Origin: Pararge aegeria
Lineage: Eukaryota; Arthropoda; Insecta; Lepidoptera; Nymphalidae
Reading direction: 5' to 3'
DNA: 64,000 bases
Assembly: GCF_905163445.1 (NCBI RefSeq)
Contig: NC_053208.1
Span: 25,447,986 to 25,511,985 of the forward strand
Of this stretch, positions 22,010-33,309 are shown in pieces. The notes under the pieces are model-generated. The model did not search any database and was not told where the DNA came from. It was given only the letters and a program-made list of their open reading frames with translations. Numbering within the stretch: position 1 is the stretch's first letter; every line of letters starts with the position of its first letter. The position numbers and the translations under genes are program-made.

Positions 22010-23425
22010 TTGGCTAATAAATAAGTTTTTTTTTCGCGATTGTTGAAAAAATATTTCCGTTTTTATATAAACTTTCAAACTTTTTTGCCATCAGAAGAAA
22101 TCGAATAGCATCCTTGATGAAAAGAACGTGGGTAAGCAGTAACGGCATTCTGAAGCACTAATAAATCGATACGACTCTCCAATTTAGAAGTTGTATATTA
22201 AACTCCATGTAGGGCTGCCTGGACGCAGAAATTTTAATTTGTAACTTTTTTTTTATATTGCATATTAATATTTAACGTAAGTTTTTTTTTTATTTAGTTT
22301 AGTAGTTTTTAATTATTCTATTTATGTCATAGTGTAGTGCGTAGTGATGGGTCATACCATATATACATACCAGTTTTTTTTGTCTTTTTTATGTTTATTT
22401 ATATGTTGTTGTATGAATTTATTAATATCAATAAAGCTAATTATTATTATAAGTATTGCTAAATGAGGAATTGTTCAATTGGACTAGGCCGTTGGAATGT
22501 AAAGAAGGTAGCTTAAGTTTTGAGTTCACTTCTGTAGTTATTACCAACATCTCACTACAGTATTTTTATGTACGCAAAGAGATCCATTTAAATATTCTTT
22601 ATTTAGTTAGTTTGCATTGGACGTAAAATATGAGACATATGCAACGACTTTTACGTACATAAATACCTTTATTAATCAATTACAATTTAGAAAGAAAGAA
22701 AGAAAGAAAATAAATGTATTCATGTCAAGTGTTACAAACAGTACATCTTATAATAATATAGTAACAACATGGTAACAATGTATTTGTGTAACACCAGACG
22801 GAAAGGGTGTACAGCTCAGCATTTGCCATGCATTTTAGGTACATGCATACCGCGGTTTTTTCAGCTGAGACCCGAGTGACGATACGGCCAATTAAATAGA
22901 TAAATAAAAATAATTAAATAAATAAATGCACTTTATTAAGCACAGGTTAGTCCCATTAAACTAATAAAAGTGATAAAACCAGCAAAATTATTACAAAACA
23001 ATAAAATATCAGAAATATTGTAAATTACATTATAAATAAAATGTTGCATATTTAGACTGTACCTTAGGTAGTCGTGATGGTTAAAGGTTTTGTTTCATGA
23101 ACCGCGTATTTAGATCTAAACCGCAATCAAACGCAGTGTAAGTTAATATGGGCAGAACGTTAAGAATCCTTGTAGGTTTAGTTTTATTTACAATAGAGAA
23201 GAAAATCACCATGGCTGCACTTTAAAAGTTCGTCGATAAAATACATTGATAGATATAATTATTTTCAGAAAAATTGATTTAAAATTCCAACGTTCTTAAG
23301 CGTATATAGATAGCCTTTATATAAATAGACCTTTAAAATACGATATTAAGACACTTGTAAAACCTAAGTTAAGTATACTATAATTCCCATGGCATAGATC
23401 AGTGAAATTACTAAATATACTGGTA
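22010..23425. other. AT-rich 3' flank of gene A, no gene seen
   Basis: Contains a (GAAA) microsatellite around 22690-22709 and AATAAATAAA runs near 22905-22930. No coding remnant of the gene family was found here. Confidence 0.45.
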
Positions 23426-23426
23426 T

Positions 23427-24532
23427 AAAGATACAGGCTGCATTTATAGCTGAATATTCAGTCTGATCCTTTGTGTAAAAAAGTCCAGCTCCTTTCTACA
23501 TTCTATTATCACTCAATTTACTAGACACTCAAAACAATTATTACGTAAAATAATAATTCAATTTATAGACAAACAATAATATTTCTGATCATCAGACACT
23601 AATATAATAATATAGCTATAAAATTCATTTTCGACATCAGTTTATCCTATCAAAATGCATTATTATTTCTTCCGCCTTCACTCATTTCATGATACTCTTT
23701 TTCAGGCGTCTTCTTCATATGCGATTTCAAAGGATCCGCGATGACTGGGATAAACTTCTTATAGATGTGGAATGGAACCAAGTTACATTACTAGCTTGTT
23801 CAAGACTATGTTAAGGAATAAGTTAAATATTATGAAACTTCAACCATTACCATTTTAATGTTAAAAATATTATGTTAATATAGGCATATTATATATGTTC
23901 GTTACACCACTCAGAATGTGCGCTATATAAAGGTGAGAATAATATAAACAATACACGATGCTAATTTCATTGACGCATTAATAATCTTGCTCTCTTTAAT
24001 GCTGATATTCAGGCTCATTAAGACAGGCTTCGAGTGGCGACTCTGAAAAAAAAGTAATATTTACTAAATGTTAAGCAGTGTAGAAATAAAAGCATCAAAA
24101 ATATAGTTCAGAAATGAAATTCAAGAAATCATAATAATAATTGTAGAAACGTTTACATATTTACAATCATTATTTACGATCTCATCTAAATAATGTATAG
24201 TACTGCTGTCTCAAAATTTTGATAAACACAGTGTGAGCATACAATGTCAATGTGAAACGTAAACGCTGTGATACTTAAATATCCATCAATGTAGTTCAGA
24301 TATGTGCGTGAATAAGTAGCTGTACCATTTTTGATATCGAAGCAAGATTACTAAAGGTTATAATTATTACGTAATTTCCAGATACCAGATAATGTAGTAC
24401 AAGATGTGAACTATGTACAAGATGTTTTGATGTCCATATGTCAAGCTGGCTGTCATAATCAGCAACTTCGTGATAGAAAAGCACGAATTAAGCGATATGA
24501 TAAAAAAATCTTACCGAAGCAAATAAATATTT
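23427..24532 (+). pseudogene. Third, decayed copy of the gene A family (last two exons)
   Basis: 23429-23495 matches gene A intron sequence at 20169-20235 (AGATACAGGCTGCATTTATA, then AAAGTCCAGCTCCTTT). 23706 to ~23845 follows a TTTTTCAG acceptor and aligns with the 157 nt exon (GATTTCAAAGGATCC, TGACTGGGATAAACTTCTTA, AGGAATAAGTTAAAT) but is frame-broken. 24382-24532 follows GTAATTTCCAG and aligns with the last exon (ATACCAGATAATGTAGTAC) with internal deletions and a frameshift. Its last 19 codons remain open, NFVIEKHELSDMIKKSYRSK. No remnant of the two upstream exons was seen, so the duplication probably began within the intron. Confidence 0.8.
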
Positions 24533-25545
24533 TTAAAGTAACTTGTAGCAACTTTGCATGATCTTATATAGAAATAAAAAAAAATCGTAGAAGTAGCTTT
24601 TAAGGGGTTGAATATGATTACTTAAGAGTTCGTATGATTTACTTTATTCTATAACAGCATCTTAGTCCTTCATCAAATGCAACTTCGTGACAGAAATTCA
24701 CAAATTAAGCGAAAATATAGAATAATCTTAGTGATGCAAATAAATATTCTTAAAGTAATTTGTAGTAACTTAGCATGACTTTAGTAATAGTTCTAAGGGG
24801 GTTTAATCAAATGATTTAAAAAAAGAAATAGCTCGTATGATTTACTCGATTCTACTACAGCATCTAAGTATTTTATCTAATGCAACTTTGTGACGGAAAA
24901 TCACGAATTAAGCGAAATGATAGAAAAATCTTAGCGATGCAAATAAACGTTCTCAAAGTAATTCGTAGTAAATGAGCATGAGGTTAGTAGTAGTTTTAAG
25001 GGGGTTAAATCAAATGGATTAAGAAATAAAATGGCTGGTATGATTTACTGCATTCTTCTGCAGCATCTTAGTCTTTTATGTATTGCAACTTCGTGACAGA
25101 AAATCACGAATTAAGCGAAATGATAGAAAAATCTTTGCGATACAAATAAACGTTCTCAAAGTAATTCGTATTAACTGAGCATGAGGTTAGTAGTAGTTTT
25201 AAGGGGGTTAAATCAAATGGGTTAAGAAATGAAATGGCTGGTATGATTTACTCCATTCTTCTTCAGCATCTTAGTATTTTATCTATTGCAACTTCGTGAC
25301 AGAAATTCACGAATTAAGCGACATGATAGAAAAATCTTAGCGATGCAAATAAATGTTCTCGAAGTTCTATGTTGTAACTTAGCATGGCATTAGTAGGAGT
25401 TTTAAGGGAATTCAATTAAATGTTTTAAAAATGAAATAGCTCATCATTGAAAAATCTTAGCGATGCAAATAAATATTTTCAAAGAAATTTGTAGTAATTA
25501 GCATGACATTAGAAATAGTTTAAAGGGTGTTTAATCAAATGTTCC
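24462..25545 (+). repeat. Tandem array of the pseudogene's terminal codons and 3' flank
   Basis: Unit starts (GCAACTT) are at 24462, 24679, 24882, 25085 and 25288, giving spacings of 217, 203, 203 and 203 bp, plus a 5'-truncated unit from ~25443. Each complete unit begins with a short frame such as NFVTENHELSEMIEKS then stop, then CAAATAAA, GAGCATGA-type and TTTTAAGGGGGTTAAATC blocks. Units 2 to 4 are most alike. The array derives from the end of the third gene copy. Confidence 0.85.
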
Positions 25546-25549
25546 AGCC

Positions 25550-27560
25550 ATTCCTGTATCCAAAATGGATAAAGATTAACATTTGAAGTCTATTTTTTCT
25601 AAACTGTTTTATAATTTAAAAATATTTTTGTTATTTTTTGGTGCAAAGTGTGTTTTAAAAATATTAAAAACCAAGTGTGATAAAATAAATAAAAACAAAC
25701 AAAAAATGGAAAGAGATTTTCTTTGTGTAAATGTGTTTTTATTGTTTTATTGACATCATAAAATTCATTTTACACCAAAAAGTAACGAAAAATTGTTTGA
25801 ATTATAACACTGGTAAGAAAAAATTTACTTTTACTTGTATTTGTTCTGATCTACCACTAAACTAATTAATTTGAGAAATATAAATGTTAGAATATATCTC
25901 GTTTTTTATTTTAGTTGTATATGTAACCTAAACTTTACATGCGATCAAAATCTTTGAAGTGCCCTTCAATGAGCCCTGAGCAGCATGATCAGTGAGCCCT
26001 CCAGTGCTATTCTTTACCATAATATTATATTTACATGTAAAATTGTGTTGAGCTCTAACTAAGCAAATAATAAACTTGGCGTAGAATAAGTTGAAAAGAC
26101 GGAGAATAACGGAGGCTACTTTGTCCCAGGAAAACTAACGGTTATAAAAAACCGGAACAAACACATGCAAAGTAAAAGGGGAACCGCTAGTTGAATATAT
26201 ATATATTCCTGGAACTGGATTTTTTCAAATCAAATGATAATGAAGATGATGATCAAATAGTTCAGTCTGAAATATTATTATTCCTGAAATTAACGATAAC
26301 ATCTGAATAAAAAAACTTACTAACAAATAACTTACAAACAAGCGTCTCACGGATCTAATACAGTTCTTGCTTATCAATTCAGCTTTTATGCTATGACAAA
26401 TGACTACAAATAACTAAGTGTGACCAAAATGTTATCCTATGTCCATCTCCAGGATGCAAGCTACAGGCGTGCCAAATTTTGTTAAGATCGGTTCATCCGT
26501 TGTACATAGGTAGCAAACAAACCGACCCATTTTCGCATTTATAATATTAATATGGATTCATATCCCACTGCTGCGTGAGGTCTTAGAGTATAGACCTACA
26601 ACTACAAGGAAGGATTTCTAGTATCCTTTTCCTCCTCTACCATCAGCAGTGATCAGACGTACGGTGAAAGAAATTAGCCATTAGCGTACTATTATTTAAA
26701 TCATATCTCCTAATTGAGAAGAATGATTTTCCAAAAAAAATCCCTTTTAATTTGCAGGTTGTATATTTAATAAATATCCAAATTAAACACGCTATATAAG
26801 GGTTTCTAAAGAACCAAACAATAGCGCGACATACTTCTGCACGATATACTTTTGCCGCCATCTATAGCCGCCTCCAGCAACTCATACGTACGAATGTAAA
26901 AATGTTAAACAAAATGTTTTAAACAGTAGGTTTAAAGTTGTTTTCTGAGTCCCTAGCTTATTCAACAAATTTAGCTAATCCACTTTTGATATATGGTAGC
27001 TTAGCGGACAATACTCTGCATGACAAATTAGTACAGCTTTAACCAGTTCTATATATATGTTTCGCGTGCCCGCTTCATTGGGAGTTTAACATTTTTATTT
27101 GTATTCAAATTATGAATGTGGTTCGTTTAATACTGAGTGCTACAATTTATTTCCCGAGTTCCTGGCTGATATTTTTACTACATATGTGCGTACGTAAACG
27201 CATGTCAATCTGGCTATATTACCAGTAGTTACAAATGAGTGAATGAAATGATTATGATTGAATAAATGTTAATTTTTATTGTTCAAAATTTCTCTGTACA
27301 CTGTATTAGATGTAATGTTATTTGGGTAGTTCTACTCACGGTGGAATTAAATTGGACCATTGATTCTCCATTTTTTGTAACTAATTTGTATAAAAAGTGA
27401 CTAGAGCCCGAGAATTCACTACAATATATCTAATATTTAAATTTTAGGCCAGAAGAAATTATGGTAAATATCGATTATATAGCGGTTTTTCTATTTTTGA
27501 TGGACAGTGAGAACACGTACAGAGTAGTGAAATTATACTGAGAGTTTCATATACACTATT
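25550..27560. other. AT-rich intergenic DNA with minor repeat scraps
   Basis: No gene supported. 26450-26550 resembles part of family D (GGCGTGCCAAATTTTGTTAA, TTCGCATTTATAATATTAAT). 26100-26190 has a CCGGAACAAACA and GGGGAACCGCTAGTTG block that may be another repeat end. Confidence 0.4.
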
Positions 27561-27568
27561 ATGAGACA

Positions 27569-27571
27569 TGA

Positions 27572-27612
<41 letters not shown>

Positions 27613-27621
27613 ATATATATA
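27569..27621. repeat. (AT)n microsatellite
   Basis: About 50 bases of nearly pure AT dinucleotides, breaking into ATAATATATAATATAT at the right. Confidence 0.95.
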
Positions 27622-27695
27622 TTCTGCTTTTCGCGTAGAATAGCAAATAAGGCTTAATTTTCATAATATATAATGGAATTCGGCTTCTATCCAAT
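27622..27695 (-). mobile_element. MITE-A, one terminal fragment
   Basis: CTGCTTTTCGCGTAGAATAG, then TTTTCATAATATATAATGG and GGCTTCTATCCAA. This is the right-hand terminus, abutting the AT microsatellite. Confidence 0.7.
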
Positions 27696-28189
27696 ATGTA
27701 ATGTTATTATTTGGTACAAAAATACTAGACGGTTCTTCTGGAGTTCCAACCCCATATAAACCAACATAGATTATTTTGATCATAAACGACCTTTCTAATA
27801 GAACTTTCTAATAGAATTAATATAACTCAAAAAATAGCGACTGGTCGCGGTTCCGTACCTATCTCGTATTATCTTTTTAACCATTTCTCCAAGTTATATG
27901 CAGTAACAAGGAAAAAGTCTTAAAAGGAAAAAACCTACTGTTAAAATTAAAAGTTTCTAAGCCCAGTGGAAATTTAAAAAAAAAAGAGGATCTTTCCTTC
28001 TTTGTTTGTCTGTTTGACATAAAAAGTATAACTTCGTGTTTAAGTAAATAATAATTTGTCTAATTTACTAATAATAGCACAGCTGGCAGAATCTCGTTTC
28101 ACTCAAGGGGGGGCCGAGTTCGAATCCCAGCACGCAACTTTTACATACTACGTTACGTTTGCGACCAAAAAGGTGTTTTAATCCAAAAA

Positions 28190-28262
28190 TTATCCCTACC
28201 AGGGATCGAACCTGGGACCTTCCACTTAAAGCCACTGTGCTCACCGGTGCGCCAGAAAAATC
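28190..28262 (-). repeat. tRNA-like SINE fragment
   Basis: CAGGGATCGAACCTGGGACC is a B-box complement. CCACTGTGCTCACCGGTGCG resembles the tRNA-like head seen from the other side. Confidence 0.5.
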
Positions 28263-28274
28263 AGTTAAAAATAT

Positions 28275-29050
28275 AGATTATTTTACGGATGTGATTTTTC
28301 GTGATATTACACAAGTTATTTATTGACCACAAGAAATACAATGTGTTAATTTATAAACAGCTGCTCTGTGTCGCTAACGCAGCCCAGTTTTCAACTCAGA
28401 AAAAGGCGATCCGATAAACAACTACGCCACAAAAAGGACTACAGGGGATACTGGTTTGATTGAAATGAAGCAAAGCTAGAATATAATTCATCTTTAACCT
28501 TCGACACAAATACGATGGGGTATACGATGGATATAAGATTAAAGTGTTTGGGTGTGTGTGTATGTGTATATATGTATGTGTGTGCATGTCCACTGCATCG
28601 TAGCTCCCGAACGGATGAACCGATTTTGGATTATAGTTTTTTTCATTCGAAAAGTGAATTATTCGGGAAGTTTCTTAGGTGTGTTTTGAAAATCAGACTA
28701 AGATGGCCGCCACCACCAAATGGTAAATTTCATCAATTTATAATTATAATTAAGTTATTAAGTGTACATAACAAATTTAGGCAAGGATTAAAGTTTGTAT
28801 TTAGTCACTTGTTAATTGATTTCATTGTACTTCTTTGCAAAATTTCCTTAACGAAATCAATATTCAACAAGCAATAAATGTAGGAACGCTTAAATATTTA
28901 GTGCGCAGGTCAGGTGATGCCTATAATAATGAACAAAGGAATAACGTATCATAAACAATAAAATGATAGACGGCAATAATATCATGAGAGCTTTACTATT
29001 ACAAAATAGTGATGTAAAAAATAAAAACGAAAAAGTGAGAGAATGTGAAG
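28275..29050 (+). mobile_element. Element I, copy 2 (5' truncated)
   Basis: Starts at GGATGTGATTTTTCGTGATA and carries GTGTCGCTAACGCAGCCCAG, AACAACTACGCCACAAAAAG, ATCAATATTCAACAAGCAA and GTGCGCAGGTCAGGTG in the same order as copies at 10780 and 50930. The G-rich leader and donor-like site are missing. A TG-rich stretch (28550-28585) lies inside. Confidence 0.6.
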
Positions 29051-29212
29051 TTTCGGCTCCTACACGATTTGGTTATTTCCTGTTTGAAAGCGGATTTAAT
29101 TGAGGTGGATCTTAAGTAAAATATAATTTATGAAGATCTCTTGAGGCATGTTAAGATTATTACCTACTTGACAAAAGGGTTTTGGCAAAATTTCCAAGTC
29201 CGATTGATTTGC

Positions 29213-29500
29213 TAGCGGTGATAGCCCAGGTGATAGTTCAGTAGCCGAACTAGACTAACTAACTCAGGGCCGAATAAGAATCCCAGCCTCTAACTTTTCT
29301 AAGTTTTGTGCGTGTCCAGTAATTAAAATATCACTTGCTTCAAAGGTGAAGGAAATTATTTTGAGGAAACCTGCATGCCTGAGAGTTCTATATAATGTTC
29401 TCAAAGGTGGGTGAAGACCACCAATCCGCACTGGGCCACCTTGGAGGAGACCCGTGCCCTGTAGTGGGCACGTAATGGGTTCGTAATATGATCATTGATT
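29213..29500 (+). repeat. SINE-B
   Basis: AGCGGTGATAGCCCAGGTGA head, then TGAGGAAACCTGCATGCCTG, CACCAATCCGCACTGGGCC and GACCCGTGCCCTGTAGTGGG. The tail lacks the long GATGAT run. Confidence 0.75.
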
Positions 29501-29711
29501 TGGTTATATTCTGTACAGTATGAAATTTACAACATAAAGCGTGTTAGGGTTCTTTATATTGGTCTAAATGAATAGGTGTTAAATTGATAATCATCGATGG
29601 CGCACGATATGAAATAATATCAACTCATGCATTCAAGCTAAAGTTGAGTTGCTTTATTTATCCGACTGTCAACGTTTCTGAGGAAATAATGTACGGAGCA
29701 TGCTTGTGTCA

Positions 29712-29870
29712 ATCTTTATATACATATTTCTGGTGTGCGTGTGTATGTCACTGATCTTCTCCTAAACGGCTGGACCGATTTGAAAATTTTCTGGTATGCG
29801 TTTGGGTGGCACCCTGGATGGTTTGGATACACAAATCAGCACGACAGATGACACTGGGTTCAGCTAGTAT
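29712..29870 (+). repeat. Family E repeat
   Basis: GTGTGCGTGTGTATGTCACT, CTCCTAAACGGCTGGACCGA, GGGTGGCACCCTGGATGG and a right end near GGGTTCAGCTAGTA. Copies at 43265 and 52030 end in the same GCTAGT. Confidence 0.65.
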
Positions 29871-29879
29871 TATTAAAAA

Positions 29880-30065
29880 TATATTGTGAAGCTGCATTAT
29901 ATAAATATTTTTTTAAACTTCTCACTAAGGAATTCGTGTGATCTAAGTTTATATATTGATCGTAAAGCCTTTTTTTGCAATATAGATATTTCTTTAAACT
30001 TCTCACGAAGGAATTCGTGTGATCTAAGTTTGTATATTGATCGAAAAGCTAGTATTTTTATAATA
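29880..30065 (-). mobile_element. LINE-J fragment, tandemly duplicated
   Basis: Two ~80 bp direct copies, each with AAACTTCTCAC, AAGGAATTCGTGTGATCTAA and a TATATTGATCG end. The complement encodes the YKLxxREFLREKFK-like region of LINE-J. The duplication is local. Confidence 0.6.
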
Positions 30066-30089
30066 TTAAAGTCTCTATAGCAGCTGGCA

Positions 30090-30262
30090 AAAGATTACAA
30101 ACCAGAGCGTAGGGTCGCGGCATGGCACGATGGGCCGGGAACATAACGAGAGTGACGGGAGTGGGTGAATGAGGAAGGCTGAGGACCGTGTGCTGACCGT
30201 CTACTGCTGAACATAGGCCACCCTATGTTCAGCAGTAGATGTCTGCAGGCTGGTATGATAAC
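30090..30262 (+). mobile_element. RTE-type LINE 3' scrap with snap-back
   Basis: GCACGATGGGCCGGGAACAT resembles the GHxAR(W) region of RTE LINE proteins, followed by CGTCTACTGCTGAACATAGG, the usual 3' tail. Here the tail is copied in inverted form right after (30200-30217 against 30222-30239). Confidence 0.55.
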
Positions 30263-30268
30263 TATGAA

Positions 30269-30300
30269 AGCAGCTAGCGTCTAATGAGACGCTAGCTGCT
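30269..30300. repeat. 14 bp perfect palindrome
   Basis: 30269-30282 pairs with 30287-30300 around the 4 nt AATG. It sits 30 bp from another snap-back. Confidence 0.9.
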
Positions 30301-30349
30301 TAATGCAGCTGGAGTAATGACTCAAACAGGATTTGAGAGCAGAAACAGT

Positions 30350-30545
30350 ACGTATGTGTAGGTTAGATTTACCCGGTCAAGTTTGTTGTGGGCTCTCTTT
30401 AGACCAGGGTGTGTTTGGAACCCTCGTCGCTTTAGGCTTAGGTTGGCAAACGAAGTTATCACCATCCCCTTACAATTATACAAACATATATGAACGCTTC
30501 ATAAGTGCCTGTGATAGGCCTACATGAATAAATAAATTTGAATTT
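30350..30545 (+). mobile_element. LINE-C 3' end
   Basis: ACCCGGTCAAGTTTGTTGTG, TAGACCAGGGTGTGTTTGGA, TTATCACCATCCCCTTACAA, GTGCCTGTGATAGGCCTAC and a tail of AATAAATAAATTTGAATTTG. Same family as 39610, 42430, 47815, 49000 and 54300. Confidence 0.75.
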
Positions 30546-30734
30546 GGTTAATTCTAGAAGTGATATATATATTTTACACGCTTTATATTAGCTTCACTTG
30601 TATGTTTGTATGTTTATAACCGACTTCTTTGGACGCTATTTTGACCAACTTTAAACGGTCAGATTTCGTTCAAACTTTGTAGACATATCGAGGACCGATG
30701 ACATCACACTAATTTGAGAAGATTATTCCATTTT

Positions 30735-30830
30735 TAGCGTAGTGGACTGCGACCTTAACCCCTTCTCATTTTGGGAGGAGACCCTTGCTCTGTAGTGGGC
30801 CGGTATTGGGTTGATATGATGATGACTGAA
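30735..30830 (+). repeat. SINE-B 3' end
   Basis: TTAGCGTAGTGGACTGCGAC, CCTTCTCATTTTGGGAGGAG and GCCGGTATTGGGTTGATATG with a GATGATGA tail. Confidence 0.7.
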
Positions 30831-30981
30831 TCGCAGGCTCGCAGTCGCAGCTTTTATAATAATTAAATAAATCCTCAACGTTGTCTTTGCTTAAACTATT
30901 TTTTAAATATATATAATCTTGCCTTACGTACTTACCTATTTTTGTATTTACGTAGCGCGCTGGTGAAAGTAATGGTATTTG

Positions 30982-31285
30982 TTGGATAGAAGCAGGCGTT
31001 ACTTTGTGGAAATTCATGATATATTATCAAAATTTAGCTTAATTTGCTATACTCCGCGAAAAGCAGGAGTAGTTAAGACAACAATTAACAACTTTAACAA
31101 TTATTCATTGTAAAGTCAACATCTCCTGAGGATGCTCCGGTTTCGGAGCGAAACGTGCGTAGAGGGTATATTACCGGGGATCTTTTAGGTGTGGAGTATA
31201 AGGATTGAAGAAATTATAAATTACACCACACAGATTCTCCTGCTTTTCGCGGAGTATAGCAAATTAAGCTTAATTTTGATAATAA
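30982..31285 (+). mobile_element. MITE-A, near full length
   Basis: Left terminus TTGGATAGAAGCAGGCGTTA, then TTTGCTATACTCCGCGAAAA. Interior CATCTCCTGAGGATGCTCCG with the small hairpin GCTCCGGTTTCGGAGC and GAAACGTGCGTAGAGGGT. Right terminus CTGCTTTTCGCGGAGTATAG, then AAGCTTAATTTTGAT. The last ~45 bp of the right terminus are lost. Confidence 0.8.
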
Positions 31286-31394
31286 TGTTATTTGATCACG
31301 AAGAGATACTTCCTATTAGATTAAATCAGAAGAGACAAAAATAATTCCTCCATCGATGACAGTCCTAGGTACTGCTTACTTTTTTTTTATTCCA

Positions 31395-31590
31395 TTAGAA
31401 GTCAGCCCTTGACTGCAATCTTAAATCCTGCTAATCCTGCTGATAAGTGATGATGCAGTCTAAGATGGAAACGGGCTAGCCTGTTAGGGATATGGCAGTA
31501 TTAGGGCCCATACCCCTTATCGGTTACTACGCGATATCGTACCGGAACGCTAAATCGCTTAGCGTCAAGTCTTTGCCGGTACTGTATGTA
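31395..31590 (+). repeat. Family G repeat
   Basis: AGAAGTCAGCCCTTGACTGC, AAGTGATGATGCAGTCTAAG, GGGCTAGCCTGTTAGGGATA, TCGGTTACTACGCGATATCG and TACCGGAACGCTAAATCGCT. Also at 37488, 46145, 49240 (reverse) and 49735. Confidence 0.65.
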
Positions 31591-31751
31591 GTTGCGTACA
31601 ACGACGACGACGTTATCGTAATGGTTATCGAAACAACTCTATGGAAATATATCATTAATGTAACATTACAGAGAGACAAATTTGTCCAGCGAATCATCTC
31701 TTAAAATAAAGATTAAAAAAATAACAGATGAGATCCGTAGAAGAACTATAG

Positions 31752-31990
31752 CTACTGATGAGTTGCGAAGCTGACAGAGCATAGCTGCCATTCCAGCATC
31801 TTGGGCCCCAACGTCCATTCTTTCTCCGACCTATGTGCCCCGCCCATAGCCTCTTCAGCTTCGCGACTCGTTGAGCTATCTCTCCGTATCTCCCAATATC
31901 TAATTTGATCCCGTAGAGATACTTCGAGCACAGCTCTCTCCATCGCCTGCTGAGTGTTTCTGAGCCTTTTTATGAAGCCCATAGCTTTAT
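31752..31990 (-). mobile_element. RTE-type LINE fragment
   Basis: Minus-strand frame with AMERAVLEVSLRDQIR, YWEIRRDS and WTLGPKMLEW, the region just before the C-terminal RPxTRW motif of the RTE protein. Truncated at both ends; the EW motif leads out of frame. Confidence 0.75.
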
Positions 31991-32159
31991 ATGTCTAGGA
32001 ACCAAAGGTCATCACTGGCAACACGCACGGTTCGAAGCTTGTTGTTTGCACATGTAATTAATAATATCAAAACTAATACTAGCAATGACAGGTGACTCTT
32101 GCTTTTGTTCGCTGTTTAAAATAACGTAAGTTTGTCCAACATTATTTGGGAATAAAATT

Positions 32160-32275
32160 ATGACTGATGGCCACTAGTAGCCACGTTAGATAGGACTCGG
32201 TGAGTGGCAGCTGACGTCGGATAGCAGCGAGTCGAGCACGCTTGTCTGTTTGCTTAGCCTGGAAGAAGCATAATA
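32160..32275 (+). repeat. Family L repeat
   Basis: GTGGCAGCTGACGTCGGATA and GAGTCGAGCACGC, then TTAGCCTGGAAG. A matching block is at 43640-43750. Class unknown. Confidence 0.5.
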
Positions 32276-32329
32276 GGAGTAATGGCGGTTTTATTTATAG
32301 TAATAATTGGTGGACCAAGCAGGTGGCTC

Positions 32330-32600
32330 ACCTGCAGGGCTAGCACAGGCAGGAGACAAAATTTTATCCCCCGGTTATATCCCCTGACAGGGGATATATT
32401 CGGGTCCACCTGCTAAAGCACGGGAATATGAAATAGGGGAAGTTTATCTTCGCTGTATATTATTTGGATATTATTTCCACTTGTGCGCCAGTGCTCTGAA
32501 AGTTGATGAAGCTGTGGGATAAATTTATATTCTTTCCCCGGGGAGATAATTGTCTCCTGCCTAGCCGAAGCTGCTGCTAGCCGTGCTGATGGTAAGTGGG
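32330..32600 (-). repeat. Family K repeat, reverse orientation
   Basis: Opposite strand of the 4470-4760 copy: AAGCACGGGAATATG, CACTTGTGCGCCAGTGCTCT, TTCCCCGGGGAGATAA and GCTAGCCGTGCTGATGG. It includes an 11 bp palindrome (32376-32386 against 32388-32398) around a single base. Confidence 0.6.
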
Positions 32601-33309
32601 AAATCTATAAACAGAGGGTTTCACATGGCGTGCAAGGAGCACGCAACATGCCGCTATATATCCATCAATTTGAGGCGTAGATGTTAAAGCCGCTTGGGCC
32701 TCTTATTGCACCGGCTACCACGCCCTTCAGACCAAAACACAGCATTGCGATCGTCTCAAAAAGCGATTATGGTATATGGTTCGTAAGCAACTTATACTCG
32801 TAACACCTCACCCATTAACGTCCTAGGTTTGGTTAACGAAAAATGTAGTAAAAACTTATGAGCAGTTTACATTTGGCTATTAAAACATATCATATTTGGC
32901 TATTTAAGGGAACTCCATTTTTTAAATAAATTATAGCCTATGTAGCATAGACTCCTGGTAATTTAACTTTCTTTAAGTTACGTAATGGTGAAAATCAGGC
33001 CAGTACTTTCAGAGCCTGTTCGGTACGAACAAACATACAAACAAAACACCTTTTCTCCGTACAATATTAGTTTAGAATCAAAGAAGTATAGATTGGTTTT
33101 CTTTTACCATCAGGAGTTTGGCTAATCTCCTTGAATTGGGCGTTTTTTTATACGGTTTTATTTTAAACGGTTTTATTTAGCTCACCCCGTTTGTTTTATT
33201 TATTATTCTTGGGTCAAATTTAGTAATTCAAATTTCACCCTCTTCCTGTCAACCGATTAATCTGAAATTTTGTATACACTTTGGATTTTGGTGACAATAC
33301 AATTATGTT

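Noticed and set aside
24462..25545. CRISPR-like array
   Set aside because: The repeats are ~203 bp long and derive from a gene end. There are no short repeats with unique spacers, and the DNA is eukaryotic.
27569..27621. AT-rich replication or attachment signal
   Set aside because: Simple dinucleotide microsatellite, bounded by a MITE end.
30766..31017. 83-codon minus frame ending in MITE-A
   Set aside because: A chimera of SINE-B tail, a LINE scrap and the MITE-A terminus, not a gene.
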